A stretch of DNA of 64,000 bases from CAJXYS01 sp913063035 (GCF_050586465.1 NZ_JBOCEG010000009.1:97061-161060), one strand, 5' to 3'. Positions 8,630-17,870 are shown, numbered from the stretch's first letter. Notes: generated from the letters alone by a model not told the origin. Program-made: numbers and translations.

Positions 8630-9962
8630 GCGTCAGGCCCTCGACGAGCAGGCTCGGCACCACGTGGCTGAGATGGCGGCGTGCATCGTTGGCGGGCGTG
8701 ATCCGCAACAGCATGTCGCGCAGGTTGCCGGCGATGGTGCACTCGTTGACCGGGTAGGCGATCTCGCCGTTCTCGACCCAGAAGCCCGAGGCCCCGCGCG
8801 AGTAGTCGCCCGTGGTCGGGTTGATGGTCGAGCCGATCAGCGAGGTGACCAGCAGGCCCGTGCCCATCTCGGCCATCAGCTCCGAACGGCCTCGGTCGCC
8901 CTGGGTCAGGGCGATGTTGGACACGCTGGGCGAGGGCGGCGCCGAGGGCCCGCGCGCGGCATTGGCCGTGCTTTCCAGCCCGAGCTTGCGCGCGGTTGCG
9001 AGGTCGAGCACCCAGCGGCGCAGGACGCCGTCTTCGACGATGGGACGGGCGGCGGTGGCGAGGCCCTCGGCGTCGAAGGGCCGCGAGCCAGAGACGCGTT
9101 TGCGATGCGGGTCCTCGACCAGCGACAGGCCGGCGGGCAGCACCTGCGTGTCCATCGCGTCCATCAGCCAGCTGGCGCCGCGGGCGATGGCCGTCCCGTT
9201 GACGGCGCCCAGAAGGTGACCGGTCAGCGAGGCGGCGATACGCTCGTCGAAGAGCACCGGGTAGGCGCCGGTCTTTGGGCGGCGGGGATTCGCCCGCGCC
9301 GCCGCGCGCTCGCCGGCCAGGCGGCCGATCTCCGCGGCGCCGGGCAGATCGGCCTGGAAAACGCGGCTTTCGGCGGCATAGTCGCGTTCCATGCCCAGCC
9401 CCTCGCCCGAGATCGCGACGCAGGAGGTCGACCGCCCCGTGCGTGCATAGCCGCCCGAAAAGCCATTGCTGGCCGCGAGATGCAGGCGCCGCCGGGAATA
9501 GCCGGCCGACGCGCCCTGGATCTGCGAAACGCCGGCGACGGCACGCGCCGCGGCCTCGGCGGCGCGGGCGTCTTCCTCCAGCGCGGCGGGCGCGGGGTCG
9601 CCGGCAGGATCGGCGAGTTCCAGTACCGCGGCGTCCCGGTCACCGGCCAGATCCGCCGGATCCGCCAGGCCGGCGCCGGGGTCCTCGGGGGCCTCGCGGG
9701 CCATGGCGACGGCGCGCGCGGCCATCTCCGCGATCGTCTCGGGGCGCGTGTCGGACGCCGAGACGCAGGCCTGGCGGCGCCCGATCAGCACCCTGAGGCC
9801 AAGATCGACGCCCTCGGCGCGCTCCGCCTGTTCCAGCGCGCCGTTGCGCACATCGACCGAAACGGCGCTGCCCTCGACCGCCAGCGCATCGGCGGTTTCC
9901 GCGCCGGCGGTGCGGGCGGCGTCCAGCAGGGCAGCGGTGAGAGACTCGAGATCCTGGGCCAT
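8616..9962 (-). CDS. pmbA: PmbA/TldE family metalloprotease subunit
   Basis: 448 aa, the standard PmbA/TldE length. TldD and TldE form a heterodimer that proteolyses unfolded or modified peptides; TldD carries the zinc site and PmbA/TldE is the non-catalytic partner. No HExxxH zinc motif is visible here, which fits PmbA. The C-terminal segment YSRGASGFWVENGEIAYPV followed by NECTIAGNL is diagnostic of the family. It is first in a pmbA-cysQ unit with a 14-bp overlap. The tldD partner is not in the window. Confidence 0.9.
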   Translation of the reverse strand: MAQDLESLTAALLDAARTAGAETADALAVEGSAVSVDVRNGALEQAERAEGVDLGLRVLIGRRQACVSASDTRPETIAEMAARAVAMAREAPEDPGAGLADPADLAGDRDAAVLELADPAGDPAPAALEEDARAAEAAARAVAGVSQIQGASAGYSRRRLHLAASNGFSGGYARTGRSTSCVAISGEGLGMERDYAAESRVFQADLPGAAEIGRLAGERAAARANPRRPKTGAYPVLFDERIAASLTGHLLGAVNGTAIARGASWLMDAMDTQVLPAGLSLVEDPHRKRVSGSRPFDAEGLATAARPIVEDGVLRRWVLDLATARKLGLESTANAARGPSAPPSPSVSNIALTQGDRGRSELMAEMGTGLLVTSLIGSTINPTTGDYSRGASGFWVENGEIAYPVNECTIAGNLRDMLLRITPANDARRHLSHVVPSLLVEGLTLAGE

Positions 9963-10002
9963 GGGGGCTCCGAAATGAACAGGGATGGGGCGGATTAAAG
10001 CA

Positions 10003-10036
10003 TCCCGCGGCCGGGCTGCAAGACCGGCCGCGGGAA
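10003..10036 (-). terminator. Stem-loop after the DUF2125 gene
   Basis: Perfect 11-bp GC-rich inverted repeat: CCCGCGGCCGG at 10004-10014 and CCGGCCGCGGG at 10024-10034, separated by nine bases. On the - strand the stem is followed by ATGCTTTAATC, a weak U-containing tail. It lies between the DUF2125 stop (10074) and the pmbA start (9962), so it probably ends the DUF2125 transcript. Without a longer T run the terminator call is moderate. Confidence 0.5.
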
Positions 10037-10073
10037 GGGCGCGGCGGCCCGCGCCATCAGGCGGGACCGACGC

Positions 10074-11579
10074 TCAGTTCAGCGGGTTGCCATTGGCGAG
10101 GATCTTGCCCTCTTCGGTCATCTCGATGGTCGAGGTCAGCGTGTCCTCGCCGTCGCCCGGCACGGCGAACATGGCCAGCATCATGCGGGCGTTCATCACC
10201 TGGCTGTCGCCGACGATACCCATCTTGGAGAGCGCGTCGAGCAGCGCGTTGCCGCCCACCAGCCGCAGGTCGATCGCGCCGGCGGGCTGGCGTATGCCGT
10301 CGAGCACCTCGGCCTTTTCGGGATCGAAGGTGAAGCTTCCGCTGCCGGTAAGCCGGGCGCCGCCCAGCGCCAGCTCCAGGTCGTTGAGCGAGATCGCGCG
10401 CAATTCGCCGGGGGCCTTGTCGAGATCCTCGAGATCCTCGGCGCGGGCGAGCATGTCCATCAGAACCTGCACCTTGCCGCTGAGGTCCACCAGCAGCGTC
10501 GCGGGGCTGTGCTCGAGATTGCCCGCGGGATCGATCATCCCCCACAGGCGGTCGTCGATGACCAGATCGCGCAGCTTGACGAGCAGGTTGAAGTCGCGCG
10601 GTTCCTCCGACGGGCTCAGGGGCAGGTTCAGGTCGAAACCGGTCTCGGCGATGCTGGCCGAAAGCTCGGGGAAAGGCAGCTCCGACGAGCTGAGGGTGTA
10701 GTCGATCCCGCGGCTGTCGAGCGTGTAGCGCAGCGCGTCCGGCGAGAGCGCTACACCGAAACCGCCCCCGCTGCTGCGCGATTCAAACCGGGTTGTGTCG
10801 CCATCCTCGACGGCCTCGAAAACGGAGGACGAGGCGCCGGACGTCATGTCGACCGAGAAGGCGGCCCCCGAGGCAAAGGGATTCGCGGCGAGACCGATGT
10901 TCAGCAGGTTGCCGCTGAAATCGGCCGCGACGTCTGACATGTCGAAGCGCGCCGTGAAATCCGCACCGCTTTCCGGGTCGGTGCCGGTCATTTCCATCTC
11001 GAGCGCGCCGAGCGTGCTGTTGCCCGTGGCGGCCATCGCCTCGGCGCCGGTCTCCTCCATGATGTAGCGACCGGCCACCGTCGTCGCGGTGAAGTCGATG
11101 CTGAAATCGGCGTCCTCGTCTTCCACGGCGATATCGCCGTCGGCCAGCGTCAGCCGGTCGAGGCTGAACTCCTGCACCAGGCGCTCCGGCGTGCCGCTGG
11201 CGACGATGCGCGCGCCGTCATAGAGAACGGTCATGTCGATCGCGGCGGTTTCGCCTTCCTCCGGGGTGACGGTGCCGACGATGCGCTGCGCGGGCGCCAT
11301 GGTGATTTCCACGGTGCCGTCGCCCAGGTCGCGCATGCGCACCCAGTCGCGGCTGCTGACGATCTCCGAGTCGACGCCGCCGAACTCGGTGGTGACGTTC
11401 TCGAGCACCAGCGTATCGCCCGACATCTCTGTCGAGCCGGCCTGCATCGCCTGGCCGGTATAGGCCGAGAAGTCCTGCCACTTGGCCCAGACCTCTTGCG
11501 GGGTCACCTCCGCCTGCGCCGGGAGCCCGGCGAGCGTCGCGGCGCCGAACGCGAAAATCGCCTGTTTGCCGTGCATCAT
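10074..11579 (-). CDS. DUF2125 domain protein, predicted secreted
   Basis: 501 aa. A signal peptide (MMHGKQAIFAFGAATLAGLPAQA) ends at an AxA site, after which comes a long beta-rich body with alternating hydrophobic residues and no cysteine or enzymatic motif. The repeated GDTLVLENV / GATLTGSGSFTF-like strands resemble DUF2125 periplasmic proteins found across Rhodobacterales. The ATG at 11579 is chosen because AAAGGGG lies five to six bases upstream and the signal peptide starts here; the next ATG is one codon on. Function is unknown; a role at the cell envelope is inferred only from export. Confidence 0.8.
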   Translation of the reverse strand: MMHGKQAIFAFGAATLAGLPAQAEVTPQEVWAKWQDFSAYTGQAMQAGSTEMSGDTLVLENVTTEFGGVDSEIVSSRDWVRMRDLGDGTVEITMAPAQRIVGTVTPEEGETAAIDMTVLYDGARIVASGTPERLVQEFSLDRLTLADGDIAVEDEDADFSIDFTATTVAGRYIMEETGAEAMAATGNSTLGALEMEMTGTDPESGADFTARFDMSDVAADFSGNLLNIGLAANPFASGAAFSVDMTSGASSSVFEAVEDGDTTRFESRSSGGGFGVALSPDALRYTLDSRGIDYTLSSSELPFPELSASIAETGFDLNLPLSPSEEPRDFNLLVKLRDLVIDDRLWGMIDPAGNLEHSPATLLVDLSGKVQVLMDMLARAEDLEDLDKAPGELRAISLNDLELALGGARLTGSGSFTFDPEKAEVLDGIRQPAGAIDLRLVGGNALLDALSKMGIVGDSQVMNARMMLAMFAVPGDGEDTLTSTIEMTEEGKILANGNPLN

Positions 11580-11744
11580 CGTCACCCCTTTCTGAATATC
11601 GTTCCCCTTCAAGATCGGCCCTGCCCCGCACAGGGTCAAGCGGGAAAGGGCCAATCCCGGACCGCGCGGTCTGGCACCGCGCGGCGTGACGGGTTACCCC
11701 TTGGACGCGCGGTGCTGCGCGACGAGACAGAAGAGGACGACGGG
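11580..11744. promoter_or_regulatory. Divergent promoter region, DUF2125 / SDR
   Basis: 165 bp between two outward-facing genes. It holds ribosome binding sites for both (AAAGGGG on the - strand, GAGGA on the + strand). I see no further repeat or operator-like palindrome that can be supported. Confidence 0.35.
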
Positions 11745-12506
11745 ATGGATTTGAAAGGCAAATCGGCCCTGATCACGGGGGCCAGCCGCGGGATCGGCGC
11801 CGCCGCAGCGCGGCGCTTCGCCACGGCCGGTGCGGAGGTGATGCTGCTGGCGCGGTCCAAGAACGAGATCGGCGCCCTGGCCGACGATATCCGCGCAGAG
11901 GGCGGCAGCGCCGTTGCACGCAGCTGCGACGTGGCGGACTACGACGACGTGGCCGCCGCCGTCGCCGCCGCCGAGGCCGAGTTCGGCGCCGTCGACATCC
12001 TGATCAACAACGCCGGCGTGATCGAGCCGATCGCCATGATGGACGTGGTGGACCCGGCGGCCTGGGGCAAGCTGATCGATATCAACCTCAAGGGCGTCTT
12101 TCACGGCATGCGCGCAGCGATGCCGGTGATGCGCCGGCAGGGGGGCGGGACGATCCTGACCGTCAGCTCCGGGGCCGCGCACAACGCGCTCGAAGGCTGG
12201 AGCGCCTACTGCGCGTCCAAGGCCGGGGCGGCGATGCTGACGGCGAGCGCCGACAAGGAAGGTCGCCCGCACGGCATCCGCGCGATGGGGCTCTCGCCCG
12301 GAACCGTCGCCACCGAGATGCAGCGCGAGATCAAGTCGAGCGGGGTCAACCCTGTCAGCCAGCTCGACTGGTCGGCGCATATCCCGCCTGAATGGCCGGC
12401 CGAGGCCCTGCTCTGGATGTGCGGGCCGGACGCGGACGGGTTCGTCGGGCAAGAGATCTCGCTCCGCGACGAGTCGATCCGCCGCCGGGTGGGGCTGATC
12501 GCGTGA
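11745..12506 (+). CDS. Short-chain dehydrogenase/reductase (SDR) family oxidoreductase
   Basis: 253 aa Rossmann-fold NAD(P)-dependent oxidoreductase. TGASRGIG at residues 12-19 binds the cofactor, NNAGV lies near residue 88, and the catalytic Ser and YCASK lie near residues 142-160. The start is set by GAGGA before the ATG at 11745. Its stop overlaps the next start as GTGA, so it is co-translated with an enoyl-CoA hydratase-like gene. That neighbour suggests an acyl-CoA or hydroxyacyl substrate, but this is inference. Confidence 0.88.
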   Translation: MDLKGKSALITGASRGIGAAAARRFATAGAEVMLLARSKNEIGALADDIRAEGGSAVARSCDVADYDDVAAAVAAAEAEFGAVDILINNAGVIEPIAMMDVVDPAAWGKLIDINLKGVFHGMRAAMPVMRRQGGGTILTVSSGAAHNALEGWSAYCASKAGAAMLTASADKEGRPHGIRAMGLSPGTVATEMQREIKSSGVNPVSQLDWSAHIPPEWPAEALLWMCGPDADGFVGQEISLRDESIRRRVGLIA

Positions 12507-13123
12507 TCGGGCTGGCGAAGGCGGGCGCACGCTGGACGGTAACGGTCAATCGCCCGGACAAGGCCAATTCGCTGACCCGCGAGATGCTGGAGCGGATCGA
12601 GGCCATCGCCGCGGAAGCCGCGGACGCGGATGTTCACGTGTTCGTCCTGACCGGCGCCGGGAGCGTCTTCAGCGCCGGGGCCGACCTGGCCGAGGCCCGC
12701 GCGGGGCTGGCCACCGACCCGGTCTGGGAACGGCTCTCGGCGCGGATCGCGGCGCTGCCCTGCCTGACCATCGCGGCGCTGAACGGCACGCTGGCCGGCG
12801 GCGCCTTCGGGATGGCCCTGGCCTGTGACCTGCGCCTCGCGGTGCCCGAGGCCCGGTTCTTCTACCCGGTGATGAAGCTGGGCTTCCTGCCGCAGCCCTC
12901 CGATCCGGGCCGGCTGGCCGCGCTGATCGGGCCGGCCCGCACCAAGATGGTCCTGCTTGGCGGGGCCAGGCTGACGGCGCAAGAGGCGTATGATTTCGGC
13001 CTGGTCGACCGCGTGGTGGCGCGCGACGCGCTCGAGGACGAGATCGCGCACCTCTCCGCCGATGCCGAGGCCGGCGATGCCGAGGTGCTCAGGGGTATCA
13101 AGGCGCTCTGCGCGCCTGACTAG
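12503..13123 (+). CDS. Enoyl-CoA hydratase/isomerase (crotonase) family protein
   Basis: 206 aa with a GTG start overlapping the SDR stop. The crotonase core is present: FSAGADLAEA (oxyanion-hole segment, near residue 57) and the second oxyanion segment NGTLAGGAFGMALACDLRL near residue 94. At 206 residues it is about 50 shorter than a typical hydratase, mainly at the C-terminal helices. The usual catalytic Glu pair is not clear; one position is a Pro/Gln-rich LGFLPQPSDPG. It may be an isomerase, hydrolase or lyase of the superfamily rather than a true hydratase. It meets the convergent CoA-transferase gene with a 4-base overlap. Confidence 0.8.
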   Translation: MIGLAKAGARWTVTVNRPDKANSLTREMLERIEAIAAEAADADVHVFVLTGAGSVFSAGADLAEARAGLATDPVWERLSARIAALPCLTIAALNGTLAGGAFGMALACDLRLAVPEARFFYPVMKLGFLPQPSDPGRLAALIGPARTKMVLLGGARLTAQEAYDFGLVDRVVARDALEDEIAHLSADAEAGDAEVLRGIKALCAPD

Positions 13124-14274
13124 TCCGGCGTCTCGCCGCGCAGGCGGGCCAGGACGGCCGCGGTGTGCTCGCCCAGTTTCGGCGAGGCATGGTTCAGCGC
13201 CAGCCCGGCGTCCGAGAAGCGAAACGGCGACCGCACCCCCGGCACGCCGTCGCGATCGATGCGCATGCCGCGATGGCGTATCTGCGGGTCGTCGAAAACC
13301 TCGGCCAGGTCGTTGATCGGCCCGGCGGGCACGCCCGCGGCCTCGCAGGCGGCGAGCAGCGCGTCCTTCGCCCAGCTGCGCGTCGCCTCGGTCAGCCTGT
13401 CCGTCAGCCTCTCGCGGTTGGCGATGCGGTCGGCGTTGGTGCGGAATTCCGGGGCGTCCGCGATCTCGCCCAGGCCGAGCAGCCCGCAGAGCCGCTGGTA
13501 CTGCGCGTCGTTGCCGGTGGCGATGATGATCCAGCCATCGGCGCAGTCGAAGACCTGGTAGGGCACGAGGTTCTGGTGGGCGTTCCCGATCCGCGCCGGG
13601 GCGCTGCCGGTCGTCAGGTAGTTCATCGCCTGGTTGGCCATGATGCCGGTGGCGACGTCGAGCAGCGCCATGTCGATCTGCTGGCCCTTGCCGGTGCGCT
13701 CGCGCTGGTGCAGCGCCGCGAGGATCGCGGTGGCGCTGTAGATGCCGGTCAGGATGTCCGTGACCGCCACCCCCATCTTCTGCGGCTGGCCCTCGGGCGC
13801 GCCGGTGACGGACATGATGCCGGACATGCCCTGGATGATGTAATCGTAGCCCGCCCGGTGGGCGTAGGGGCCGTCCTGCCCGAAACCGGTGATCGAGCAG
13901 TAGACGAGTTGCGGGTTCACCGCCGCGAGGCTGTCGTAGTCGAGGCCGTATTTCGCGAGGCCCCCCACCTTGAAGTTCTCGATCAGCACGTCCGCCTCGG
14001 CGGCGAGATCGCGCACGATCTGCTGGCCTTCGGGCGTGCGGAAATCCACGGTGACCGACTGCTTGCCGCGGTTGCAGCTGTGGAAATACGCTGCTGACCG
14101 GTCTTCGTCGCGCGTGACGAAGGGCGGGCCCCAGCGGCGGGTGTCGTCGCCCGCGGGGCTCTCGACCTTGATGACCTCGGCGCCGAGATCGGCAAGGGTC
14201 TGGCCGGCCCAGGGGCCGGCCAGGATCCGCGCCAGTTCCAGAACCTTCAGCCCGGCGAGGGGGGCGTCGCTCAT
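13120..14274 (-). CDS. Class III CoA-transferase (CaiB/BaiF family)
   Basis: 384 aa, the family's usual size. The N-terminal LELARILAGPWAGQTLADLGAEVIK pattern, VTVDFRTPEG near residue 75, and the catalytic Asp at residue 173 in AVTDILTG are all characteristic. Family III enzymes move CoA between carboxylic acids through an aspartyl anhydride. The acid is not identifiable from sequence. It converges with the SDR/crotonase pair, which makes a shared acyl-CoA pathway possible. Its start is four bases from the dsbA-like stop, on the same strand. Confidence 0.88.
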   Translation of the reverse strand: MSDAPLAGLKVLELARILAGPWAGQTLADLGAEVIKVESPAGDDTRRWGPPFVTRDEDRSAAYFHSCNRGKQSVTVDFRTPEGQQIVRDLAAEADVLIENFKVGGLAKYGLDYDSLAAVNPQLVYCSITGFGQDGPYAHRAGYDYIIQGMSGIMSVTGAPEGQPQKMGVAVTDILTGIYSATAILAALHQRERTGKGQQIDMALLDVATGIMANQAMNYLTTGSAPARIGNAHQNLVPYQVFDCADGWIIIATGNDAQYQRLCGLLGLGEIADAPEFRTNADRIANRERLTDRLTEATRSWAKDALLAACEAAGVPAGPINDLAEVFDDPQIRHRGMRIDRDGVPGVRSPFRFSDAGLALNHASPKLGEHTAAVLARLRGETPD

Positions 14275-14278
14275 GGGA

Positions 14279-14944
14279 TCACTCGGCCAGCTTCTCGTCC
14301 AGGGTCTCGGCGAAATCCGCGTAGCTCATGTTCGAGAACTTCTCGCCGTCGATGACGAAGCTGGGCGTCGAGTTGATATCGTGCATCTCGGCGTTCTTCT
14401 GGTAGAGCGCGTAGAGCGCCTCGGCCTTCCCGGCGTCCGACAGGCAGGCGTCGAGCTGGCTGTCGTCGAGTCCCGCGACCTTGCCGATCTTGCGCAGGTT
14501 CTGCACCACCTGGGCGGCGTCCTCGCCCTGGGTCCATTCCCGCTGCCGCTCGTAGATCATGTCGACGATCCCGAAATAGCGATCCGCGCCGCCGCAGCGC
14601 GCCACCATGCCCGCCCAGAGCCCGTAGCGGTCGAAATAAACCTCGCGGTAGACGAAGTGGACCTTGCCCGTGTCCACGTAATTCTCCTCGATCTGCGGGA
14701 AGACCGTCTCGTGGAAGGTGGCGCAGTGCGGGCAGGTGAAGGAGGCGTATTCGATCACCTCGACCGGGGCCTCGGGATCGCCCACGGTCATCTCGGCGAT
14801 GCCGGAGGTATCGACATCGCCGGAGGATTGCGCGTTCGCCGCCGGGATCGGCGTGGTTGCCGGCTGCCCGCCCTGAAGCGCCCAGAGCGCCCCGCCGGCC
14901 ACCAGAACGGCGGCCACGAGCGCGAAGAGAGAATTGCGTGCCAT
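14279..14944 (-). CDS. DsbA family thiol:disulfide protein, exported
   Basis: 221 aa. An N-terminal signal/anchor (MARNSLFALVAAVLVAGGALW) precedes a thioredoxin fold with CPHC near residue 73 and the cis-proline TPSF near residue 185. This is the single-domain DsbA/BdbD-like arrangement and predicts periplasmic disulfide chemistry. The ATG at 14944 follows AGGAAAGG; an upstream ATG at 14968 overlaps the stop of the DUF721 gene as ATGA and is a real alternative. In Rhodobacteraceae this gene commonly lies between dciA-like and other genes next to mutY. Confidence 0.88.
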   Translation of the reverse strand: MARNSLFALVAAVLVAGGALWALQGGQPATTPIPAANAQSSGDVDTSGIAEMTVGDPEAPVEVIEYASFTCPHCATFHETVFPQIEENYVDTGKVHFVYREVYFDRYGLWAGMVARCGGADRYFGIVDMIYERQREWTQGEDAAQVVQNLRKIGKVAGLDDSQLDACLSDAGKAEALYALYQKNAEMHDINSTPSFVIDGEKFSNMSYADFAETLDEKLAE

Positions 14945-14964
14945 CAAGATCGGCCTTTCCTGTC

Positions 14965-15498
14965 TCATTTCCTGTCGCGTGATAGGACGTTTTGCGCCAG
15001 CGCTTCAAGCGCCTGGCGGAGGTTGTCGTCCTCAACCCCGGCCGCGGTGGCGGCGGCCTGCCGCTGCACCTCGGGGGTGGGTTCGGCCGCGCCCGCGGTC
15101 TTCGGCGCCGGCGCGAAGGCGGCCTGGCCCTCGGCGAAACCGGTCGGCGCGGTCTGGGTGACCCGGATGCGCGAGATCGCGGAATAGCCGTAGCAGGCGT
15201 TCACCCGTTCCCGGATCTTGGGAAGGTCGGCCTGCAGCATGGGGGCATGGGCCCCCGTGGTCAGCAGCGTCAAGGTGGCGCCGAACCCCTCGCGGCCATA
15301 GGAAACCTTGACCGGCTGGGCGATGCGCGCGGTCTCCTCGCCCACGATGTCGGTCCAATGCGTCAGAAGGCGGGCCACCGCGAATCCCCGCTTCTCGCCG
15401 GCGTTCCGCAGCTGGGGCTGGATCAGCCCGGCGGTCCGTTCGAAGCCGCGCATGCGGCGCGCCGGGGGGGATTTTCTGCTCTGCTGCTTGCCGGCCAT
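14965..15498 (-). CDS. DUF721 / DciA-like protein
   Basis: 177 aa. The conserved DUF721 region covers about residues 35-105 (LLTHWTDIVGEETARIAQPV and the following hydrophobic strands). DciA is the ancestral bacterial helicase loader that recruits DnaB at the origin, and DUF721 proteins are its family. The C-terminal third is Ala/Pro-rich and likely disordered. It overlaps the dsbA-like gene and is divergent from mutY. Confidence 0.8.
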   Translation of the reverse strand: MAGKQQSRKSPPARRMRGFERTAGLIQPQLRNAGEKRGFAVARLLTHWTDIVGEETARIAQPVKVSYGREGFGATLTLLTTGAHAPMLQADLPKIRERVNACYGYSAISRIRVTQTAPTGFAEGQAAFAPAPKTAGAAEPTPEVQRQAAATAAGVEDDNLRQALEALAQNVLSRDRK

Positions 15499-15581
15499 CT
15501 CTGTCTTTCCTCGCCTCGGGCTCTATTGTAACCGCGGCCGGGCTAGGGGCCAGAGATTTGCCGGAACGGGAGCGATAAAGA

Positions 15582-16631
15582 TTGCGTGACGAGGACCTGA
15601 CCCGGACGCTGCTGGACTGGTACGACGTCCATGCCCGCGAGATGCCCTGGCGGGTCGGGCCGGCGGCGCGGCGCGCGGGCATGCGGCCGGATCCCTATCG
15701 CGTCTGGCTGTCGGAGGTGATGCTGCAGCAGACCACCGTCGCCGCCGTCCGCGGGTATTTCGACCGCTTCACGTGGCGCTGGCCGACCGTGGCGGACCTG
15801 GCCGCCGCCCAGGACGACGCGGTCATGGCCGAATGGGCCGGGCTGGGCTACTACGCACGGGCGCGGAACCTGCTGAAATGCGCGCGGGCGATCGTCGCCG
15901 ATCATGGCGGGCGTTTCCCCGACACGCGGGCCGGGCTGCAGGCCTTGCCGGGCATCGGGCCCTATACCGCCGCCGCGGTGGCCGCGATCGCCTTTGACCG
16001 GCCGGAAACGGTTGTGGACGGAAATGTGGAGCGTGTCATGGCCCGGCTGCACGCGGTGGAATCGCCGCTGCCGGCGGTGAAGGGCGAGCTGGGCCGCCTC
16101 GCGGCCCGCCTGACCCCGGCCGAGCGGCCCGGCGACCATGCCCAGGCCGTCATGGACCTGGGGGCCACGATCTGCACGCCCCGGAACCCCGCCTGCGGGA
16201 TCTGCCCCTGGCGCGGGCCCTGCGCCGGGCGCGCCGCCGGGATCGCGCCAGGATTGCCACGCAAGAGCCCGAAGGCGCCGAAGCCGGTCCGGCTCGGCTA
16301 TGCCTATGTCGGGCGTCGTGCCGACGGCGCCTGGCTGCTGGAAAGGCGTCCCGACAAGGGGCTGCTCGGGGGTATGCTGGGATGGCCGGGATCCGCGTGG
16401 TGCGACGCCCCGGACGAGGCGCCGCCCGTCGCGGCCGACTGGCGTCTCCTTGGCGCGGAGGTGCGGCATACCTTCACCCACTTCCACCTCAGATTGCACG
16501 TCTTCACGGCCCGCCTGCCGCAGGAGGCCGACCCCGGGCGGGGCATGTTCCTCGCCCCGCAAGAGTTTCGCCCGGCGGCGCTGCCCACCGTGATGCGGAA
16601 GGTTTTCGATCTCGCCCGGGACGCTGTCTGA
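15582..16631 (+). CDS. mutY: A/G-specific adenine DNA glycosylase
   Basis: 349 aa. MutY removes adenine mispaired with 8-oxoguanine. SEVMLQQT at residues 44-51 contains the catalytic Glu, the helix-hairpin-helix LPGIGPYTAAAVAAIAF lies near residue 122, and VDGNVERVMAR holds the catalytic Asp. The [4Fe-4S] cluster motif C-x6-C-x2-C-x5-C is complete near residues 194-210. The C-terminal Nudix-like domain ends in HTFTHFHLRLHVF. The start is a TTG; no in-frame ATG lies close enough upstream of the conserved N terminus. Confidence 0.94.
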   Translation: MRDEDLTRTLLDWYDVHAREMPWRVGPAARRAGMRPDPYRVWLSEVMLQQTTVAAVRGYFDRFTWRWPTVADLAAAQDDAVMAEWAGLGYYARARNLLKCARAIVADHGGRFPDTRAGLQALPGIGPYTAAAVAAIAFDRPETVVDGNVERVMARLHAVESPLPAVKGELGRLAARLTPAERPGDHAQAVMDLGATICTPRNPACGICPWRGPCAGRAAGIAPGLPRKSPKAPKPVRLGYAYVGRRADGAWLLERRPDKGLLGGMLGWPGSAWCDAPDEAPPVAADWRLLGAEVRHTFTHFHLRLHVFTARLPQEADPGRGMFLAPQEFRPAALPTVMRKVFDLARDAV

Positions 16632-16727
16632 CGGGCGCCGCGGCCGCACATGATGATTGCCGCCGCATTCGCTTGTGCATAACCTTCCGCCGATAGGGTG
16701 CGCGCGTAACGAGTATCGGAGGTGGCG

Positions 16728-17870
16728 ATGATCCCGTCGCAGGATGTCATGCGGCTGAAATCCGCCCTGCCTTTCTGGGTTTCCCTGCTGGCTCTGCCGC
16801 TCTGGCTCCTCGGTGCCTGGTTCGGCGGCTGGGTGCTTTTCCTGTTGCCCCTCCATGCCTGGACGCTTGTTGCGCTGCTCGACATGGTGGCCGGCGTCAA
16901 TCGCGAGAACGCCGATACCGAAACGCCAGACGCGGATCTTTTCTGGTACCGGCTCGTTACGCTCGTCTGGGTCCCGATCGAGGCGGTGGCGATTTTCGGG
17001 TCGATCTGGTGGGTCGGCACGACCGACAACCTGTCCTGGTGGGAGGCGCTGATCCTTTTCTTCGGGGTGGGGGTCATGTCCGGATCGGTGGGCATCACCT
17101 ATGCCCACGAACTTCTGCACCAGCCAAGCCGGCTGGAGCGGTGGCTTGGCGACCTGCTCCTGGCGCTTGTCTGCTACAGCCATTTCCGGTCCGAACACCT
17201 GCTGGTTCACCACCCCTGGGTCGGCACGGTGCGCGATGCCGTAACGGCCCGCTACAACGAGGGTTTCCATCGCTTCTTCCCCCGGGTGCTCAGCGAGTCC
17301 CCGGGCTCGGCCTTCCGGGCCGAAAGCGCGCGGCTGGCGCGGCGCGGCCTGCCCTGGTGGAGCCGGCGCAATCCCTTCTGGCGTTACGGCGCACTGCAAC
17401 TCGGCGCCCTGGCGCTGGCTGGGGCGATCGGCGGATGGGCCGGGGTCGCGCTTTTCCTGTGGCAGGCCTTCGTGGCGATCTGGCAGCTGGAACTGACCAA
17501 CTACGTCGAACACTACGGGCTGACGCGCAAGCATCTCGGCGAGGGACGGTACGAACATGTCAGACCGCATCATAGCTGGAACGCGGCGCACCGGGTCTCC
17601 AACTGGCTGCTGATCAACCTGCAGCGCCATTCCGATCATCACACCCGTCCCGACCGCCGCTTCCCGCTGCTGCAGACCTATTCCGCGGACAAGGCGCCGC
17701 AGTTGCCGCTGGGTTACCCGGCGATGGCCGCCCTGGCGATGGTGCCGCCGCTTTGGCGGCGGGCGATGAACCCGCGGGTGCGCCGCTGGCGCCGGCAGTT
17801 CTACCCCGAGATCGCCGACTGGACCCCCTACGATACCGGCCGCCTGCCCCTGCCGCGCGGCGCGCCATGA
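16728..17870 (+). CDS. alkB: Alkane 1-monooxygenase (AlkB-type membrane di-iron hydroxylase)
   Basis: 380 aa integral membrane protein with about six helices. All the histidine boxes of the AlkB family are present: HELLH at 127-131, EHLLVHH at 156-162, NYVEHYG at 258-264 and LQRHSDHH at 298-305. The family oxidises terminal methyl groups of medium-chain alkanes with rubredoxin as electron donor. No rubredoxin or rubredoxin reductase gene is in the window. GGAGG sits five bases before the ATG at 16728. The TGA at its end runs into the A tract of the convergent ccrM terminator. Confidence 0.9.
   Translation: MIPSQDVMRLKSALPFWVSLLALPLWLLGAWFGGWVLFLLPLHAWTLVALLDMVAGVNRENADTETPDADLFWYRLVTLVWVPIEAVAIFGSIWWVGTTDNLSWWEALILFFGVGVMSGSVGITYAHELLHQPSRLERWLGDLLLALVCYSHFRSEHLLVHHPWVGTVRDAVTARYNEGFHRFFPRVLSESPGSAFRAESARLARRGLPWWSRRNPFWRYGALQLGALALAGAIGGWAGVALFLWQAFVAIWQLELTNYVEHYGLTRKHLGEGRYEHVRPHHSWNAAHRVSNWLLINLQRHSDHHTRPDRRFPLLQTYSADKAPQLPLGYPAMAALAMVPPLWRRAMNPRVRRWRRQFYPEIADWTPYDTGRLPLPRGAP

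Noticed and set aside
15543..17642. Long open frame of about 700 codons on the - strand
   Set aside because: It lies antisense to mutY and alkB, whose family motifs are complete, and its translation shows no family pattern. High GC makes such antisense frames common.
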